Assembly: GCF_003970915.1 (NCBI RefSeq)
Contig: NZ_RXOF01000016.1
Span: forward strand, 1-64,000
Reading direction: 5' to 3'
Origin: Hymenobacter gummosus
GTDB lineage: Bacteria > Bacteroidota > Bacteroidia > Cytophagales > Hymenobacteraceae
DNA length: 64,000 nucleotides
Shown here piece after piece: positions 30,547-38,438 of this stretch (positions within the stretch are counted from its first letter, which is position 1; each line of letters opens with the position of its first letter). The position numbers and the translations under genes are program-made. The notes under the pieces are model-generated. The model was not told where the DNA came from, searched no databases, and saw only the letters and a list, made by a program, of their open reading frames with translations.

Positions 30547-31980
30547 CTAGTGCAGGCTGCCCACCGACTGGGTTTCCTCGAACAGCTCCGTTACGGCCGG
30601 AGCCTGGTAGTCGTCGATAAACTCGCCTTCCCAGCGGGCAATGACGGCCGAAGCCAGGCAGTTGCCGAGCACGTTCACGGCCGTGCGGGCCATGTCCATC
30701 AGCGCGTCGATGCCCAGAATGATGAACACCGGCCAGGGCGGCAGCCCGAACGAGGACACCGTGGCCAGCAGAATCACCAGGGAGGCGCGGGGCACGCCAG
30801 CCACGCCCTTGGAGGTCAGCATCAGCGTGAATACCATCACCAGCTGCTGGCCCACCGACAGCTCGATGCCGGCCGCCTGGGCCACGAAAATCGAGGCCAG
30901 GGACAGGTAGAGCGTGGTGCCGTCGAGGTTGAAGGAGTAGCCCGTGGGCATCACGAAGGCCACCACCCGGCGCGGCACCCCGATGCTTTCCATGGCCTCC
31001 ATGGCCCGGGGCAGCGCCGCTTCCGACGACGTGGTGGCAAAGGCAATGCTGACGGGCTCGGCCACGGCCTGCAAAAAACGCTTGAGCGGCAGGCGGGCAA
31101 TGAGGGCCACCGGCAGTAGCACGATGAGCACAAAGGCAATAAGGGCGCCGTAGAGCGTGAGCAGCAGCTGCAGGGCGTTGAGAAGGGGCGCGAAGCCCAT
31201 CTTGCCCACGGTGTAGGCAATGGCCCCGCCCACGCCCAGCGGAGCGAAGAACATGACCACGTTGGTGAACTTGAACATCACCTCCGAGAGGCTTTCCGAC
31301 CACTGCAGCATGGGCCGGCGGTGCTTTTCGGGCACCATAGCCAGGCCGATGGCGAAGATGATGGCGAAAACCACCACCTGCAGCACCTGGCCCTCAGCCA
31401 CTGATTTGGCAATGTTGTCGGGGAAGATGTGCAGGATGATGTCGGCCGCCGACTGCTTGGGCGCGGTGGCAATGGCGTCGGAGGCGTTGTTGCCGGCCTG
31501 GGCGGCGGCCAGTACGGCCGGGTCCAGCTTGCCGGCCCGCGTCAGGTTGATGGCCGCCAGCCCGATAAACAGGGCAAACGTCGTCACGACCTCGAAGTAC
31601 ACCAGGGCTTTGACGCCCATGCGGCCCACTTTCTTGAGGTCGGCGTGGCCGGCAATGCCCACCACCAGCGTGGCAAACACCAACGGGGCAATAATGGTCT
31701 TGACCAGGCGCAGGAACACGTCGGACAGCACTTTCAGGTTCTGCGCGGCCTGGGGGAAGTCGGCCCCGGCTTCGGCGCCCACCAGCATGCTGGTCACAAT
31801 CCAGAACGTGAGGGAGCGGCGCTGCGAGGCCCATACCACCAGGGCCAGCAAGGCTACCCAGCGGGCGGCCATTGGCAGTAGCGGGGGCAGGGCCACCACG
31901 CCGTAGTGGGCAAGGGCAGTGAGCAGTGCGGCCAGCAGCAGCAGGGCCAGGGCCGGCACGGCAAAGCGTGAAAGCTTCAT
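30547..31980 (-). CDS. Dicarboxylate/amino acid:cation symporter (DAACS family)
   Basis: This 477-residue GltP/DctA-type inner-membrane symporter carries out proton- or sodium-coupled uptake of C4-dicarboxylates or acidic amino acids. Family marks are FLRLVKTIIAPLVFATLVVGIAG (about residues 88-110), the re-entrant SIAFATTSSEAALPRAMEAME (Ser-rich HP1, about 305), MPTGYSFNLDGTTLYLSLASIFVAQA (NMDGT-type motif on TM7, about 345) and the GVAGVPRAS HP2. It is longer than usual at the N-terminus, with an extra hydrophobic pair. A terminator-like hairpin and a TATCTTTG box lie directly upstream and overlap. Confidence 0.93.
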   Translation of the reverse strand: MKLSRFAVPALALLLLAALLTALAHYGVVALPPLLPMAARWVALLALVVWASQRRSLTFWIVTSMLVGAEAGADFPQAAQNLKVLSDVFLRLVKTIIAPLVFATLVVGIAGHADLKKVGRMGVKALVYFEVVTTFALFIGLAAINLTRAGKLDPAVLAAAQAGNNASDAIATAPKQSAADIILHIFPDNIAKSVAEGQVLQVVVFAIIFAIGLAMVPEKHRRPMLQWSESLSEVMFKFTNVVMFFAPLGVGGAIAYTVGKMGFAPLLNALQLLLTLYGALIAFVLIVLLPVALIARLPLKRFLQAVAEPVSIAFATTSSEAALPRAMEAMESIGVPRRVVAFVMPTGYSFNLDGTTLYLSLASIFVAQAAGIELSVGQQLVMVFTLMLTSKGVAGVPRASLVILLATVSSFGLPPWPVFIILGIDALMDMARTAVNVLGNCLASAVIARWEGEFIDDYQAPAVTELFEETQSVGSLH

Positions 31981-31990
31981 AGGAGGGGAT

Positions 31991-32034
31991 AAAAAAGCTG
32001 AGCTTCGCCCGGTGGGAGGGGGGCGAAGCTCAGC
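31991..32034 (-). terminator. Intrinsic terminator overlapping the next promoter
   Basis: On the minus strand GCTGAGCTTCGCCC, a 10-base loop and GGGCGAAGCTCAGC are followed by TTTTTT. It can terminate the upstream DUF6799/Ppx-like gene (stop 32094). The -7 box of the symporter (32041-32034) touches the first stem arm, so a transcript started there (near 32027) would lack half of that arm and escape the terminator. Confidence 0.85.
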
Positions 32035-32041
32035 AAAGATA
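32034..32041 (-). promoter_or_regulatory. Bacteroidota -7 box of the DAACS symporter gene
   Basis: TATCTTTG on the minus strand matches TAnnTTTG, 53 bp before the ATG at 31980. No clear -33 TTG is seen. Confidence 0.55.
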
Positions 32042-32093
32042 GCCGTTTAGGCCAGAGGCCCGGCGGGGCTTCCAGGAGCAGCTGGCGGGGCCG

Positions 32094-33332
32094 CTAGGGC
32101 AGCGTGAGCAGGTAGCCGATGGTGAAGTTGGCGTCCCAGTCGAACACGAACTGCTGGCAGCCGGTGGTCTGGGCCAGGGCCTGGTAAATATTGACGCCGG
32201 CCTGGGCCTTGGCGCCGTTCAGCGCGGCGTAGCTGCCGGGGGCCTGCAGCACGGTGTAGCGCTCCGTGCCCTGGCGGGCGGGCTTGGCCAGCTCGTACGG
32301 AATGCCGCCGATGATAAAGCAGGTGCCGCGCAGCTCGGCCGGGATGGGCGTAGCCTTGGCCTGCACGTCGGCGGCCACGGTGGTGGCGGGCGTGTTGGCC
32401 TGGTAATACTTCGAGCCGTAGGTTTCGGCGGTTTTCACCGTGCCGTCTTCCAGCCAGGCCAGCTTGGTATTGCCCGAGCCCATGTCGGTGAGGAAGGCCT
32501 TATCGGCGTAGGCGGCGGGCAGGGCGGCGCGCAACCCCAGGGCGGCTTCGCGCTCCGGCGTGACGGTGATGACCACGTAGTTCAGCGCCTTCAGCGACTT
32601 GATGATTTTCTGGGTGCCGCTGGCCGCCATGGCCCCGGAGCTGACCACGAAGTGAATGTCGCGGCCGCCCACGCCGTAATCGAGCATCTGGCCGATGTAG
32701 GTCTTGAGGCCCTTCCGAATGTCATCCTCGGTGGCCATGTTCTCCATTACCAGGCTGTTGCCGAACTCGGACTTCTCCAGCTGCCAGTTGCGCTGCTGGT
32801 CGATGCGCACGATAAAGGAGTTGAAGCCCGAGGCACCCAGCTCCACCACGCCCTTGAGCTTGCCGCCGACCGGGGCGGTGGGGCGGAAGGTGAAGCTGGC
32901 CGGCGCGGCGGGCTTGGCGGCCGGCGCGGCCTTGGCCACCGGCGCCGGCTCGGGCTTCGGGGCTGGTTCGGGGGTTACTGCAGGGGCCGGAGCCGGAGTG
33001 GCTTTGGCCGTCGAGGCCGTGGCCGTTGCGGCGGCAGCGTTGGCCGGGGTCTGGCTGACTTCCCCGTATAAGGTCACGGTGTCGCCCTCCCGCAGCACCA
33101 CTTTCTGGCCGCCGGGCAGCTGGACCGTGCGCGTCTGGTAGTCGAGGCGGGTGCCGTTGATGAGCACCACGTTCTTGGTGAGCGGGGTGCTCTTGGTATT
33201 GGTTTGCACTACCAAGGTGTTGCCTTTGACGGTAAACCACGAGGTAAAGCCTGCGGAGCTGGCGGTTTGGCCCATCAGGCGGACCGGCAGCGTGAGCAGG
33301 CAGAGGAGAAGAAAGAGCAATAGGTTTTTCAT
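32094..33332 (-). CDS. Secreted DUF6799 protein with Ppx/GppA-like ASKHA domain
   Basis: This 412-residue protein has a signal peptide at residues 1-23 (LLLFLLLCLLTLPVRLMGQ). A DUF6799-like segment (about 30-105) contains LINGTRLDYQTRTVQLPGGQKVVLREGDTVTLYGE. An Ala/Pro-rich linker (about 108-155) follows, then a C-terminal actin-like (ASKHA) domain resembling exopolyphosphatase. That domain carries VELGASGFNSFIVRID, HFVVSSGAMAASG, VITVTPEREAALGLRAALP and FLTDMGSGNTKLAWLE, which fits the phosphate-2 loop. Ppx/GppA enzymes are normally cytosolic, so export is unexpected. It may bind a nucleotide or polyphosphate, or only keep the fold. Function is not assigned. Confidence 0.75.
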   Translation of the reverse strand: MKNLLLFLLLCLLTLPVRLMGQTASSAGFTSWFTVKGNTLVVQTNTKSTPLTKNVVLINGTRLDYQTRTVQLPGGQKVVLREGDTVTLYGEVSQTPANAAAATATASTAKATPAPAPAVTPEPAPKPEPAPVAKAAPAAKPAAPASFTFRPTAPVGGKLKGVVELGASGFNSFIVRIDQQRNWQLEKSEFGNSLVMENMATEDDIRKGLKTYIGQMLDYGVGGRDIHFVVSSGAMAASGTQKIIKSLKALNYVVITVTPEREAALGLRAALPAAYADKAFLTDMGSGNTKLAWLEDGTVKTAETYGSKYYQANTPATTVAADVQAKATPIPAELRGTCFIIGGIPYELAKPARQGTERYTVLQAPGSYAALNGAKAQAGVNIYQALAQTTGCQQFVFDWDANFTIGYLLTLP

Positions 33333-33513
33333 GGAGGGAAATGATGGGAGCGAAGAAGGGTGCAAGTTACTAATATTATAATACCATGAAATAATAAAAT
33401 TAATGCAGTTTAACCCGACTGGCCCAACAGTAGCCGGGGCTGGTTGAAAGCCCGTTATTTCTCTGCGAAGCGGATTTGTCCCATCTTCGGCCGCCCCGCC
33501 TTTTCCCCGCCTC

Positions 33514-34536
33514 ATGCTGCACTGGTCCATCCGCTCCCTGGAGCTGCCCCTGCGTTTTACCTGGAAGATTTCCCGCAACGCTTCCGATGCCAAAACCAAC
33601 CTGATTGTGCGCGTGGCCGATGATGCCGCCGCCGGCTGGGGCGAAGCCGCGCCCAACGTGCGCTACGGCGAGTCGCCCGGGCTGCTGCTGGCGCAGTTTG
33701 AGCAGCTGCAGCCGGCGCTGGCCCGCGTCAGCAGCCTTCCCGACCTTACCGCCCTGCTCGACGCCACCGCGCCCGCCCACGCCCTGCGCTTCGCCCTCGA
33801 ATCGGCCTACGTGCACTGGCTGGCCCGGCAACGCGGGCAGGCGGTGCCGGCGCTGCTGGGCGTGCCCGCCCCGCTGCCGGCCGTGAGCACGGCGTTTACG
33901 CTGCCCATCATGGAGCCGGGGCAGGTGGCCGCCTTTATCGAGCAGCACGGCCTGGCGCGTTTTCCCATCTTAAAGGTGAAGGTCAATCAGGAGCTGGGCC
34001 TCGATTTGCTGCGCGAAGTGGCCCGCCGGCTGCCCGGGCGCCCCGTACTCATCGACGGCAACGAGGCCTGGACCGAGGCCGACGCGCTACTGCGCTTCTG
34101 CGAGCAGGTGCAGGCGCTGCCCGGCCTGAATGCGCAGCTGCTGGAGCAGCCCCTGCCCGCCGCCCACGCCGCCGACTACCGCTACCTGCGCCCGCGCAGC
34201 CCCTGGCCGCTCATTGCCGACGAATCGGTAACGGATGCGGCCGACTTCGAGGACATTGCCCGGCAGTTTCACGTGCTGAACATGAAGCTGATGAAGGCCG
34301 GCGGCTACCTCAATGGCATCCGGCTCCTGAACCAAGCCCGCGCCCACGGCCTGCGCACCATGATTGGCTGCATGGTCGAAACCTCGCTGGGCATCTGGTC
34401 GGCGCTGCAGCTCAGCGGCCTCTGCGAAATCTGCGACCTGGACGGCCTGCTCATCATCCGCGACGAGCCCTTCGGCCTGGTGCAGGAGGAGCAGGGCCGG
34501 CTGCTGGCGCAAGCGGCGGTGCCGGAATTAGGGTAA
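33514..34536 (+). CDS. Dipeptide epimerase (L-Ala-D/L-Glu epimerase type, enolase superfamily)
   Basis: This 340-residue cytoplasmic enolase-superfamily enzyme has the muconate-lactonising catalytic set. These are the K-x-K pair Lys154/Lys156 (ILKVKVN), metal ligands Asp181 (IDGNEAW), Glu211 (EQPLP) and Asp236 (ADESV), and the opposite base Lys258 or Lys261 (MKLMKAGG). This set fits dipeptide epimerases that recycle murein L-Ala-D-Glu. An o-succinylbenzoate synthase is less likely because the late E-T-S-LGIW arrangement follows the epimerase pattern. Palindrome copy 4 starts 7 bp after the stop. Confidence 0.88.
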   Translation: MLHWSIRSLELPLRFTWKISRNASDAKTNLIVRVADDAAAGWGEAAPNVRYGESPGLLLAQFEQLQPALARVSSLPDLTALLDATAPAHALRFALESAYVHWLARQRGQAVPALLGVPAPLPAVSTAFTLPIMEPGQVAAFIEQHGLARFPILKVKVNQELGLDLLREVARRLPGRPVLIDGNEAWTEADALLRFCEQVQALPGLNAQLLEQPLPAAHAADYRYLRPRSPWPLIADESVTDAADFEDIARQFHVLNMKLMKAGGYLNGIRLLNQARAHGLRTMIGCMVETSLGIWSALQLSGLCEICDLDGLLIIRDEPFGLVQEEQGRLLAQAAVPELG

Positions 34537-34543
34537 GGATAAG

Positions 34544-34725
34544 CTGGCGCCGGTTTAACGAGCGAAGCGAGTGTAACCGGTGCCTAAAATAAGGCAGGCT
34601 TTCAGCCTGCGTCCGGCACCTGGACGAGCGGAACCGCCCAACCTCAGTAACGTTCCACGCAGGTTGGAAACCTGCTTTATGATAGGCACCGGTTACGCCG
34701 TCTGCGACGGCTAAACCGGCGCCAG
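34544..34725 (-). repeat. GGCGCC-TTTA composite palindrome, copy 4
   Basis: This copy lies between two convergent genes. It starts 7 bp after the epimerase stop and ends 24 bp before the DUF6799 stop (34752-34750). Its reverse orientation places the AACCTGC hairpin on the DUF6799 side. The two outer tips differ (ACGAGCGAAGCGAGT and GCCGTCTGCGACGGC), so here the ends do not match each other. Confidence 0.88.
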
Positions 34726-34749
34726 CTGACTTCTATATAACCTCATTAT

Positions 34750-35343
34750 TCATTTCACCGCCCGCAACTGCTCGTCCAGGGCTTTGATCTGGCCGTCGAG
34801 CTGGCTGGTGTCGGGGGCTTTGGGGTTGTTCTGGCTGAGCAGGCTGATTTTCTGGTTCAGCAGCTGAATCTTCTGGGCCATCAGCTCCACGCGGCGGTTC
34901 AGCTCCCCGAGGCGGCTGTCGACGTTGGCGCCACTGGGGGCGGCGCGCACTTCCACCACTTCGTTGAACTTAGCGTCGGGCGGGGCCGTTTCGCCGCGCG
35001 AGGCGGCCGCGTTTTGCGGCGTGGCAAACATCACGCCCCCGTCGGCTTTCACGTAGTCGCCCTCCTTGAGCGTTATCATCTTGCCCGTGGTCAGCTCCAC
35101 GATACCGCTTTTGACGTTTATTTTCGTGCCGCCGGGCAAGCGTACGTTCTGGCTCAGGCCAGTAGTCTGCCCGTCGCGGCGGCGCACCACGGCCCCGTTC
35201 TGCATCACAAACTGGTCGCCGTTCTGCAGGTCCAGGCGGCCGTCGGCGGTGGTGGCGCTGCGGGCGGGCGTTTTCTGGGCGAGGGCGGCCGGACTGGTTA
35301 GCAGCAGAGCGGCGAAAACCAAAAGGGGGGCAAACGGCTTCAT
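34750..35343 (-). CDS. DUF6799-containing secreted protein
   Basis: This 197-residue exported protein has a signal peptide at residues 1-23 (FAALLLTSPAALAQ). A DUF6799-like segment (about 30-110) contains QNGDQFVMQNGAVVRRRDGQTTGLSQNVRLPGGTKINVKSGIVELTTGKMITLKEGDYV. The C-terminal 60 residues form a Leu/Gln heptad coiled coil (LGELNRRVELMAQKIQLLNQKISLL). It shares the N-terminal domain type with the Ppx-like protein at 32094-33332. Function unknown; the coiled coil suggests oligomerisation. It is divergent from marR. Confidence 0.82.
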   Translation of the reverse strand: MKPFAPLLVFAALLLTSPAALAQKTPARSATTADGRLDLQNGDQFVMQNGAVVRRRDGQTTGLSQNVRLPGGTKINVKSGIVELTTGKMITLKEGDYVKADGGVMFATPQNAAASRGETAPPDAKFNEVVEVRAAPSGANVDSRLGELNRRVELMAQKIQLLNQKISLLSQNNPKAPDTSQLDGQIKALDEQLRAVK

Positions 35344-35447
35344 AGCGAAAAGCAGATGGTGTGGTTTGTGCTGAGAGGCTCTTGCATACGTAGCCGGGGC
35401 CGCTAGGGTAAAACCGCCGGGGTTTTGAAAAAAGTTGGGAACCAATG

Positions 35448-35478
35448 TTGCGACATATAATGTATGTACATATATTTG
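35448..35478 (+). promoter_or_regulatory. marR promoter with overlapping palindrome
   Basis: TTGCGA (35448-35453) and TATATTTG (35471-35478) are 17 bp apart and match the Bacteroidota promoter consensus. The perfect palindrome TATGTACATA (35463-35472) sits in the spacer and touches the -7 box, which is where a MarR-type autorepressor would bind. Confidence 0.78.
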
Positions 35479-35499
35479 CAACGCCATCCGGTTCTCCCC

Positions 35500-35949
35500 A
35501 TGAAGCTCGAAGACGAAATTCAGCAGCGCGCCTTTAAGAACGCCTACCAGAAAGCCCACCTGAACGTGGTATTTACGGCGGGCTGGCTGCAGCAGCGCCT
35601 GGCCGCCGCCTTCAAGCCCTACGGCCTGACGTTGCCCCAGTACAACGTGCTGCGCATCCTGCGCGGGCAGCATCCCAAGCCGGCTACCGTCAACCTGCTC
35701 ATCGAGCGGATGCTGGACAAAACCAGCAACGCCTCGCGCATCGTCGACAAGCTGGAGGCCAAGCACCTGGTAACCCGGCAGATCTGCCCCAGCAACCGCC
35801 GCGCCGTGGACATCCGCATCACCGAGGCCGGCCTGGAGCTGCTGCGCCAGACCGAAAGCCTGGCCGACGGCCAAAGCCAGGGCCTGCACAACCTCTCCGC
35901 CGAAGAAGCCGCTCAGCTGAGCGACCTGCTCGATAAAATCCGCGACTGA
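35500..35949 (+). CDS. MarR family transcriptional regulator
   Basis: This 149-residue winged helix-turn-helix regulator has LTLPQYNVLRILRGQHPKPATVNLLIERMLDKTSNASRIVDKLEAKHLVTRQICPSNRRAVDIRITEAGLELL, which covers the recognition helix and the basic wing. The ATG at 35500 is preferred to an upstream one at 35464 that would lie at or before the transcription start. It lies just upstream of a yceI gene on the same strand, a common pairing in Bacteroidota, so it probably controls itself and yceI. Confidence 0.92.
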   Translation: MKLEDEIQQRAFKNAYQKAHLNVVFTAGWLQQRLAAAFKPYGLTLPQYNVLRILRGQHPKPATVNLLIERMLDKTSNASRIVDKLEAKHLVTRQICPSNRRAVDIRITEAGLELLRQTESLADGQSQGLHNLSAEEAAQLSDLLDKIRD

Positions 35950-36003
35950 CGGCTGCCGTTTTCAGTCAACCCTCCTCAGAACTCTCTCACCGTTTCCAAC
36001 CCC

Positions 36004-36651
36004 ATGAAAAAATTCATCCTGCCCCTGCTCGTAGCCGGCGCCCTGTTTGCCGCCCCCGCTTACGCTCAGAAACAAAACCCCGTAGCCGCCGCCGCCGTGA
36101 GCAAGTCCACCAAAGGCGCTCAGACCTACACCGTGCAGCCGCAGCTGAGCACCCTCGGCTGGGTGGGCAAGAAAGTAGGCGGCCAGCACAACGGCACCGT
36201 GGCCGTGAAGGATGGCTCCGTGCAAGTAAAAGGCAACCAGATTGTTGGCGGCACCTTCGCCTTCGATATGAACTCCATCAAGGTAGAAGACCTGAAGGAC
36301 GCTGAGTGGAACGGCAAGCTGGTGGGCCACTTGAAAAACGACGACTTCTTCGGCGTATCCAGCAACCCCACGGCCAACTTCGTCATCACCTCGGTGAAGC
36401 CCATCAAAGCTGACGCCAGCGGCAACAACGCCCAGATTTCGGGCAACCTGACCATCAAGGGCAAAACCAACCCGGTGACCTTCCCCGCCAAAGTAGGCGT
36501 GAAAGACGGCGTAGCCTCCGCTTCGGGCGTGGCCACGGTAGACCGCACCAAGTACGACGTGAAGTACGGCTCGACCCTGTTTGGCGCCGCCGCCGACAAG
36601 GCCATCGAAGACAACTTCACCCTGAGCTTCCACGTCATTGCCAAGCAATAA
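36004..36651 (+). CDS. YceI family periplasmic protein
   Basis: This 215-residue exported protein has a signal peptide at residues 1-21 (ILPLLVAGALFAAPAYA). The YceI lipocalin-like barrel follows: STLGWVGKKVGGQHNGTVAVKDGS, GTFAFDMNSIKVEDL, HLKNDDFFGVSSNPTANFVITSV, GNLTIKGKTNPVTFPAKV and DRTKYDVKYGS. YceI proteins bind isoprenoid or other lipids and are often linked with stress or respiration. It is 54 bp downstream of marR and ends with a strong terminator. Confidence 0.94.
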   Translation: MKKFILPLLVAGALFAAPAYAQKQNPVAAAAVSKSTKGAQTYTVQPQLSTLGWVGKKVGGQHNGTVAVKDGSVQVKGNQIVGGTFAFDMNSIKVEDLKDAEWNGKLVGHLKNDDFFGVSSNPTANFVITSVKPIKADASGNNAQISGNLTIKGKTNPVTFPAKVGVKDGVASASGVATVDRTKYDVKYGSTLFGAAADKAIEDNFTLSFHVIAKQ

Positions 36652-36692
36652 CCGCGAGGTTTCTCCCCATCCGTAACCCGGACCAAAAGCAG

Positions 36693-36730
36693 CAAACGGC
36701 CCCTTCACCGCGCGGTGAAGGGGCCGTTTG
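36693..36730 (+). terminator. Intrinsic terminator of marR-yceI
   Basis: The perfect arms CAAACGGCCCCTTCACCGC/GCGGTGAAGGGGCCGTTTG are nearly loopless. The hairpin can also serve the convergent gene at 36750. Confidence 0.88.
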
Positions 36731-36749
36731 TTGTTGGAGTACCGTGACT

Positions 36750-37493
36750 CTAATCCTCGCCGGGCAGCTGCAGGCGGCGGCTGACGAGCTGCTGCTGCAG
36801 GGTGGCGCGCAGCTCGTCGGGCAGCAGGGGCGTGGCCGGGGCCCGCAGGTTGCGCAAATCGTAGCGGCGCCACTGCCCGGCGTCGCCGGTGCCGAACTGG
36901 CGGTTGCGGTCGGAGTCGTGCTGCTCGTGCACCAGCAGGTGGTGCGGGGCGGCCACCTGCCAGCTGAGCACCGAAACCGTGTCGGGCGTGACCTGCTGCA
37001 ACTGCCGGCCCCGGCGGTCGGTGGCGAAGAGCACCAGCGGGTCGTAACCGTTCTGCTGCCCGTCCTGGTTGCTGTCGGCTTTGATGAGGCGGTAGAACAG
37101 GAAGGCGGCGCGGGCGGCCGGGAGAGGGGCCGCGTCCAGCTCGTAGACGCGCCAGCGGCTGTGGGGCAGCAGCAGGTGGGCATCAGCCCCGTCGGCCCCG
37201 AAAAAGGCGACGTTGAAGCTTGTGGTTTCGTAATTGCTGCCGCTGTCGTCGTAGCTGCCGATGCTGCTGTCGTAGCCGCGGCGGCGGGCCGCTGGCTCGT
37301 TGCGGTCGGTCAGGCCCACGCGCTGGTAGTAATAGGTGCCGCCGCTGTCAATCAGCTCGGGGGCGGAGTAGTCGAGGCGGTACTCGCGCACGGCCTTGGC
37401 GGCGGGCGTTTCGGGCACCGCCGGCGGGGCGGGGTCGGCGGAACAGGCCGCCAGGGTCGTCAGCAGGGCCAGCGGGAAGAGGCGTGACATCAT
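36750..37493 (-). CDS. Uncharacterised lipoprotein
   Basis: This 247-residue predicted lipoprotein has leader LFPLALLTTLAAC with lipobox Cys near residue 17, followed by a Pro/Ala-rich tether. It contains an Asp/Asn-rich loop DSNQDGQQNGYDP (about 150) that looks like a calcium-binding EF-hand-type loop, and a second acidic stretch HDSDRNRQFGTGDAG. A Met is also available one codon later. No family was recognised. Confidence 0.75.
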   Translation of the reverse strand: MMSRLFPLALLTTLAACSADPAPPAVPETPAAKAVREYRLDYSAPELIDSGGTYYYQRVGLTDRNEPAARRRGYDSSIGSYDDSGSNYETTSFNVAFFGADGADAHLLLPHSRWRVYELDAAPLPAARAAFLFYRLIKADSNQDGQQNGYDPLVLFATDRRGRQLQQVTPDTVSVLSWQVAAPHHLLVHEQHDSDRNRQFGTGDAGQWRRYDLRNLRAPATPLLPDELRATLQQQLVSRRLQLPGED

Positions 37494-37627
37494 ACGGGCA
37501 AATACAGTAATTCCCGGGGGACGCCCAAGGTTGTCGGCAGCTCCGCTGGCTGGCGGCTCAACGATTCCCGGCGCGGGGCCCCAGCTTGGTAGGCTGCCCG
37601 CAGAATAGCTCTAAAGTGGCGGCAACG

Positions 37628-38179
37628 TTACTGCGGCAGCTCCAGCGCCGTGGGCAGCGGATAGCGCAGCTGCCGGTGCTTGTCGTGGGCGCGCAGGGTC
37701 TGGAGCATGTCGTTGAACTCGTCCTGGTATTCCAGCCAGAGGTCCTCGTGCAGCTTGGGAATGAGCTTGGCCGTGCGCAGCAGCAGGCGCACGGTGGCCA
37801 CGTAGAACAGGTGGAAGTAGCCGTCAAAGTAGCTGGGGTACTCGTCGAGCACCAGGCGCAGGGTAAACATGTTCAGCTCCACTTCCAGGCGTTTGTCCTT
37901 GGTAATGCGCTTGGCGCGGGCCACTTCCTTGGCGGCTTTACCCAGGGCCCGGGCCAGGGCGCGGTTCATCACCCGGCCGTTAGCCTTCTGCAGCAGCTCG
38001 GTTATGCGCTCGGCGTGCTCGTCCTGCACCACGCGCAGGTCCACTTCGGGCAGGATTTCGTAGCGCACCAAATCGTACAGCTCCGCGTCGCGGCGCACGG
38101 CTTTGAGCAACAGGTCTTCCAGTTCCTTGGGGCTGAGCTGGCGCAGGGCGCGCTTGAAATCGGAGGCGGGAGCGGGCAT
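37628..38179 (-). CDS. Uncharacterised helical protein
   Basis: This 183-residue soluble, highly helical and charged protein has LRQLSPKELEDLLLKAVRRDAELYDLVRYEIL at the N-terminus, followed by KEVARAKRITKDKRLEVELNMFTLRLVLDEYPSYFDGYFHLFYVATVRLLLRTAKLIPKLHEDLWLEYQDEF. There is no signal peptide. It resembles small conserved Bacteroidota proteins of unknown function (DUF6155-like; the assignment is uncertain). It is flanked upstream by a dispersed repeat. Confidence 0.72.
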   Translation of the reverse strand: MPAPASDFKRALRQLSPKELEDLLLKAVRRDAELYDLVRYEILPEVDLRVVQDEHAERITELLQKANGRVMNRALARALGKAAKEVARAKRITKDKRLEVELNMFTLRLVLDEYPSYFDGYFHLFYVATVRLLLRTAKLIPKLHEDLWLEYQDEFNDMLQTLRAHDKHRQLRYPLPTALELPQ

Positions 38180-38250
38180 TCTTTAGTTGAAGGAAGAATG
38201 AGGAGTGAGGAAGGAAAAGAATACGGGCGTAGAAGGAATTGGATAAATAA

Positions 38251-38426
38251 GAACGTCATCCTGAGCCTTAGCGAAGGACCTTCCTCGCACCGAAGGTCAA
38301 ATCAATGCGCAAACGACTTGCTCGTGTGGCTGAGCTGCCCTCGGCACGGAAGCTAGTCGGTGCCTGGACTTTGCCGTCGGTGCAGGGTAAGAGGAAGGTC
38401 CTTCGCTCTGCTCAGGATGACGTTCT
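38251..38426. repeat. GTCATCCTGAGC element, copy 1
   Basis: GAACGTCATCCTGAGC...GCGAAGGACCTTCCTC at the left is mirrored by GAGGAAGGTCCTTCGC...GCTCAGGATGACGTTC at the right. The inside contains a word near GTCGGTGCAGGGTAAGAGG that reappears in the copy at 63151-63370. It lies 12 bp beyond the S9 peptidase stop. This is a miniature inverted-repeat type element with no coding capacity. Confidence 0.82.
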
Positions 38427-38438
38427 TTTTAATGCCAC

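Noticed and set aside
32094-33332. Confident assignment as exopolyphosphatase
   Set aside because: Only the fold-level motifs are visible, the protein is exported and the catalytic residues cannot be verified by eye.
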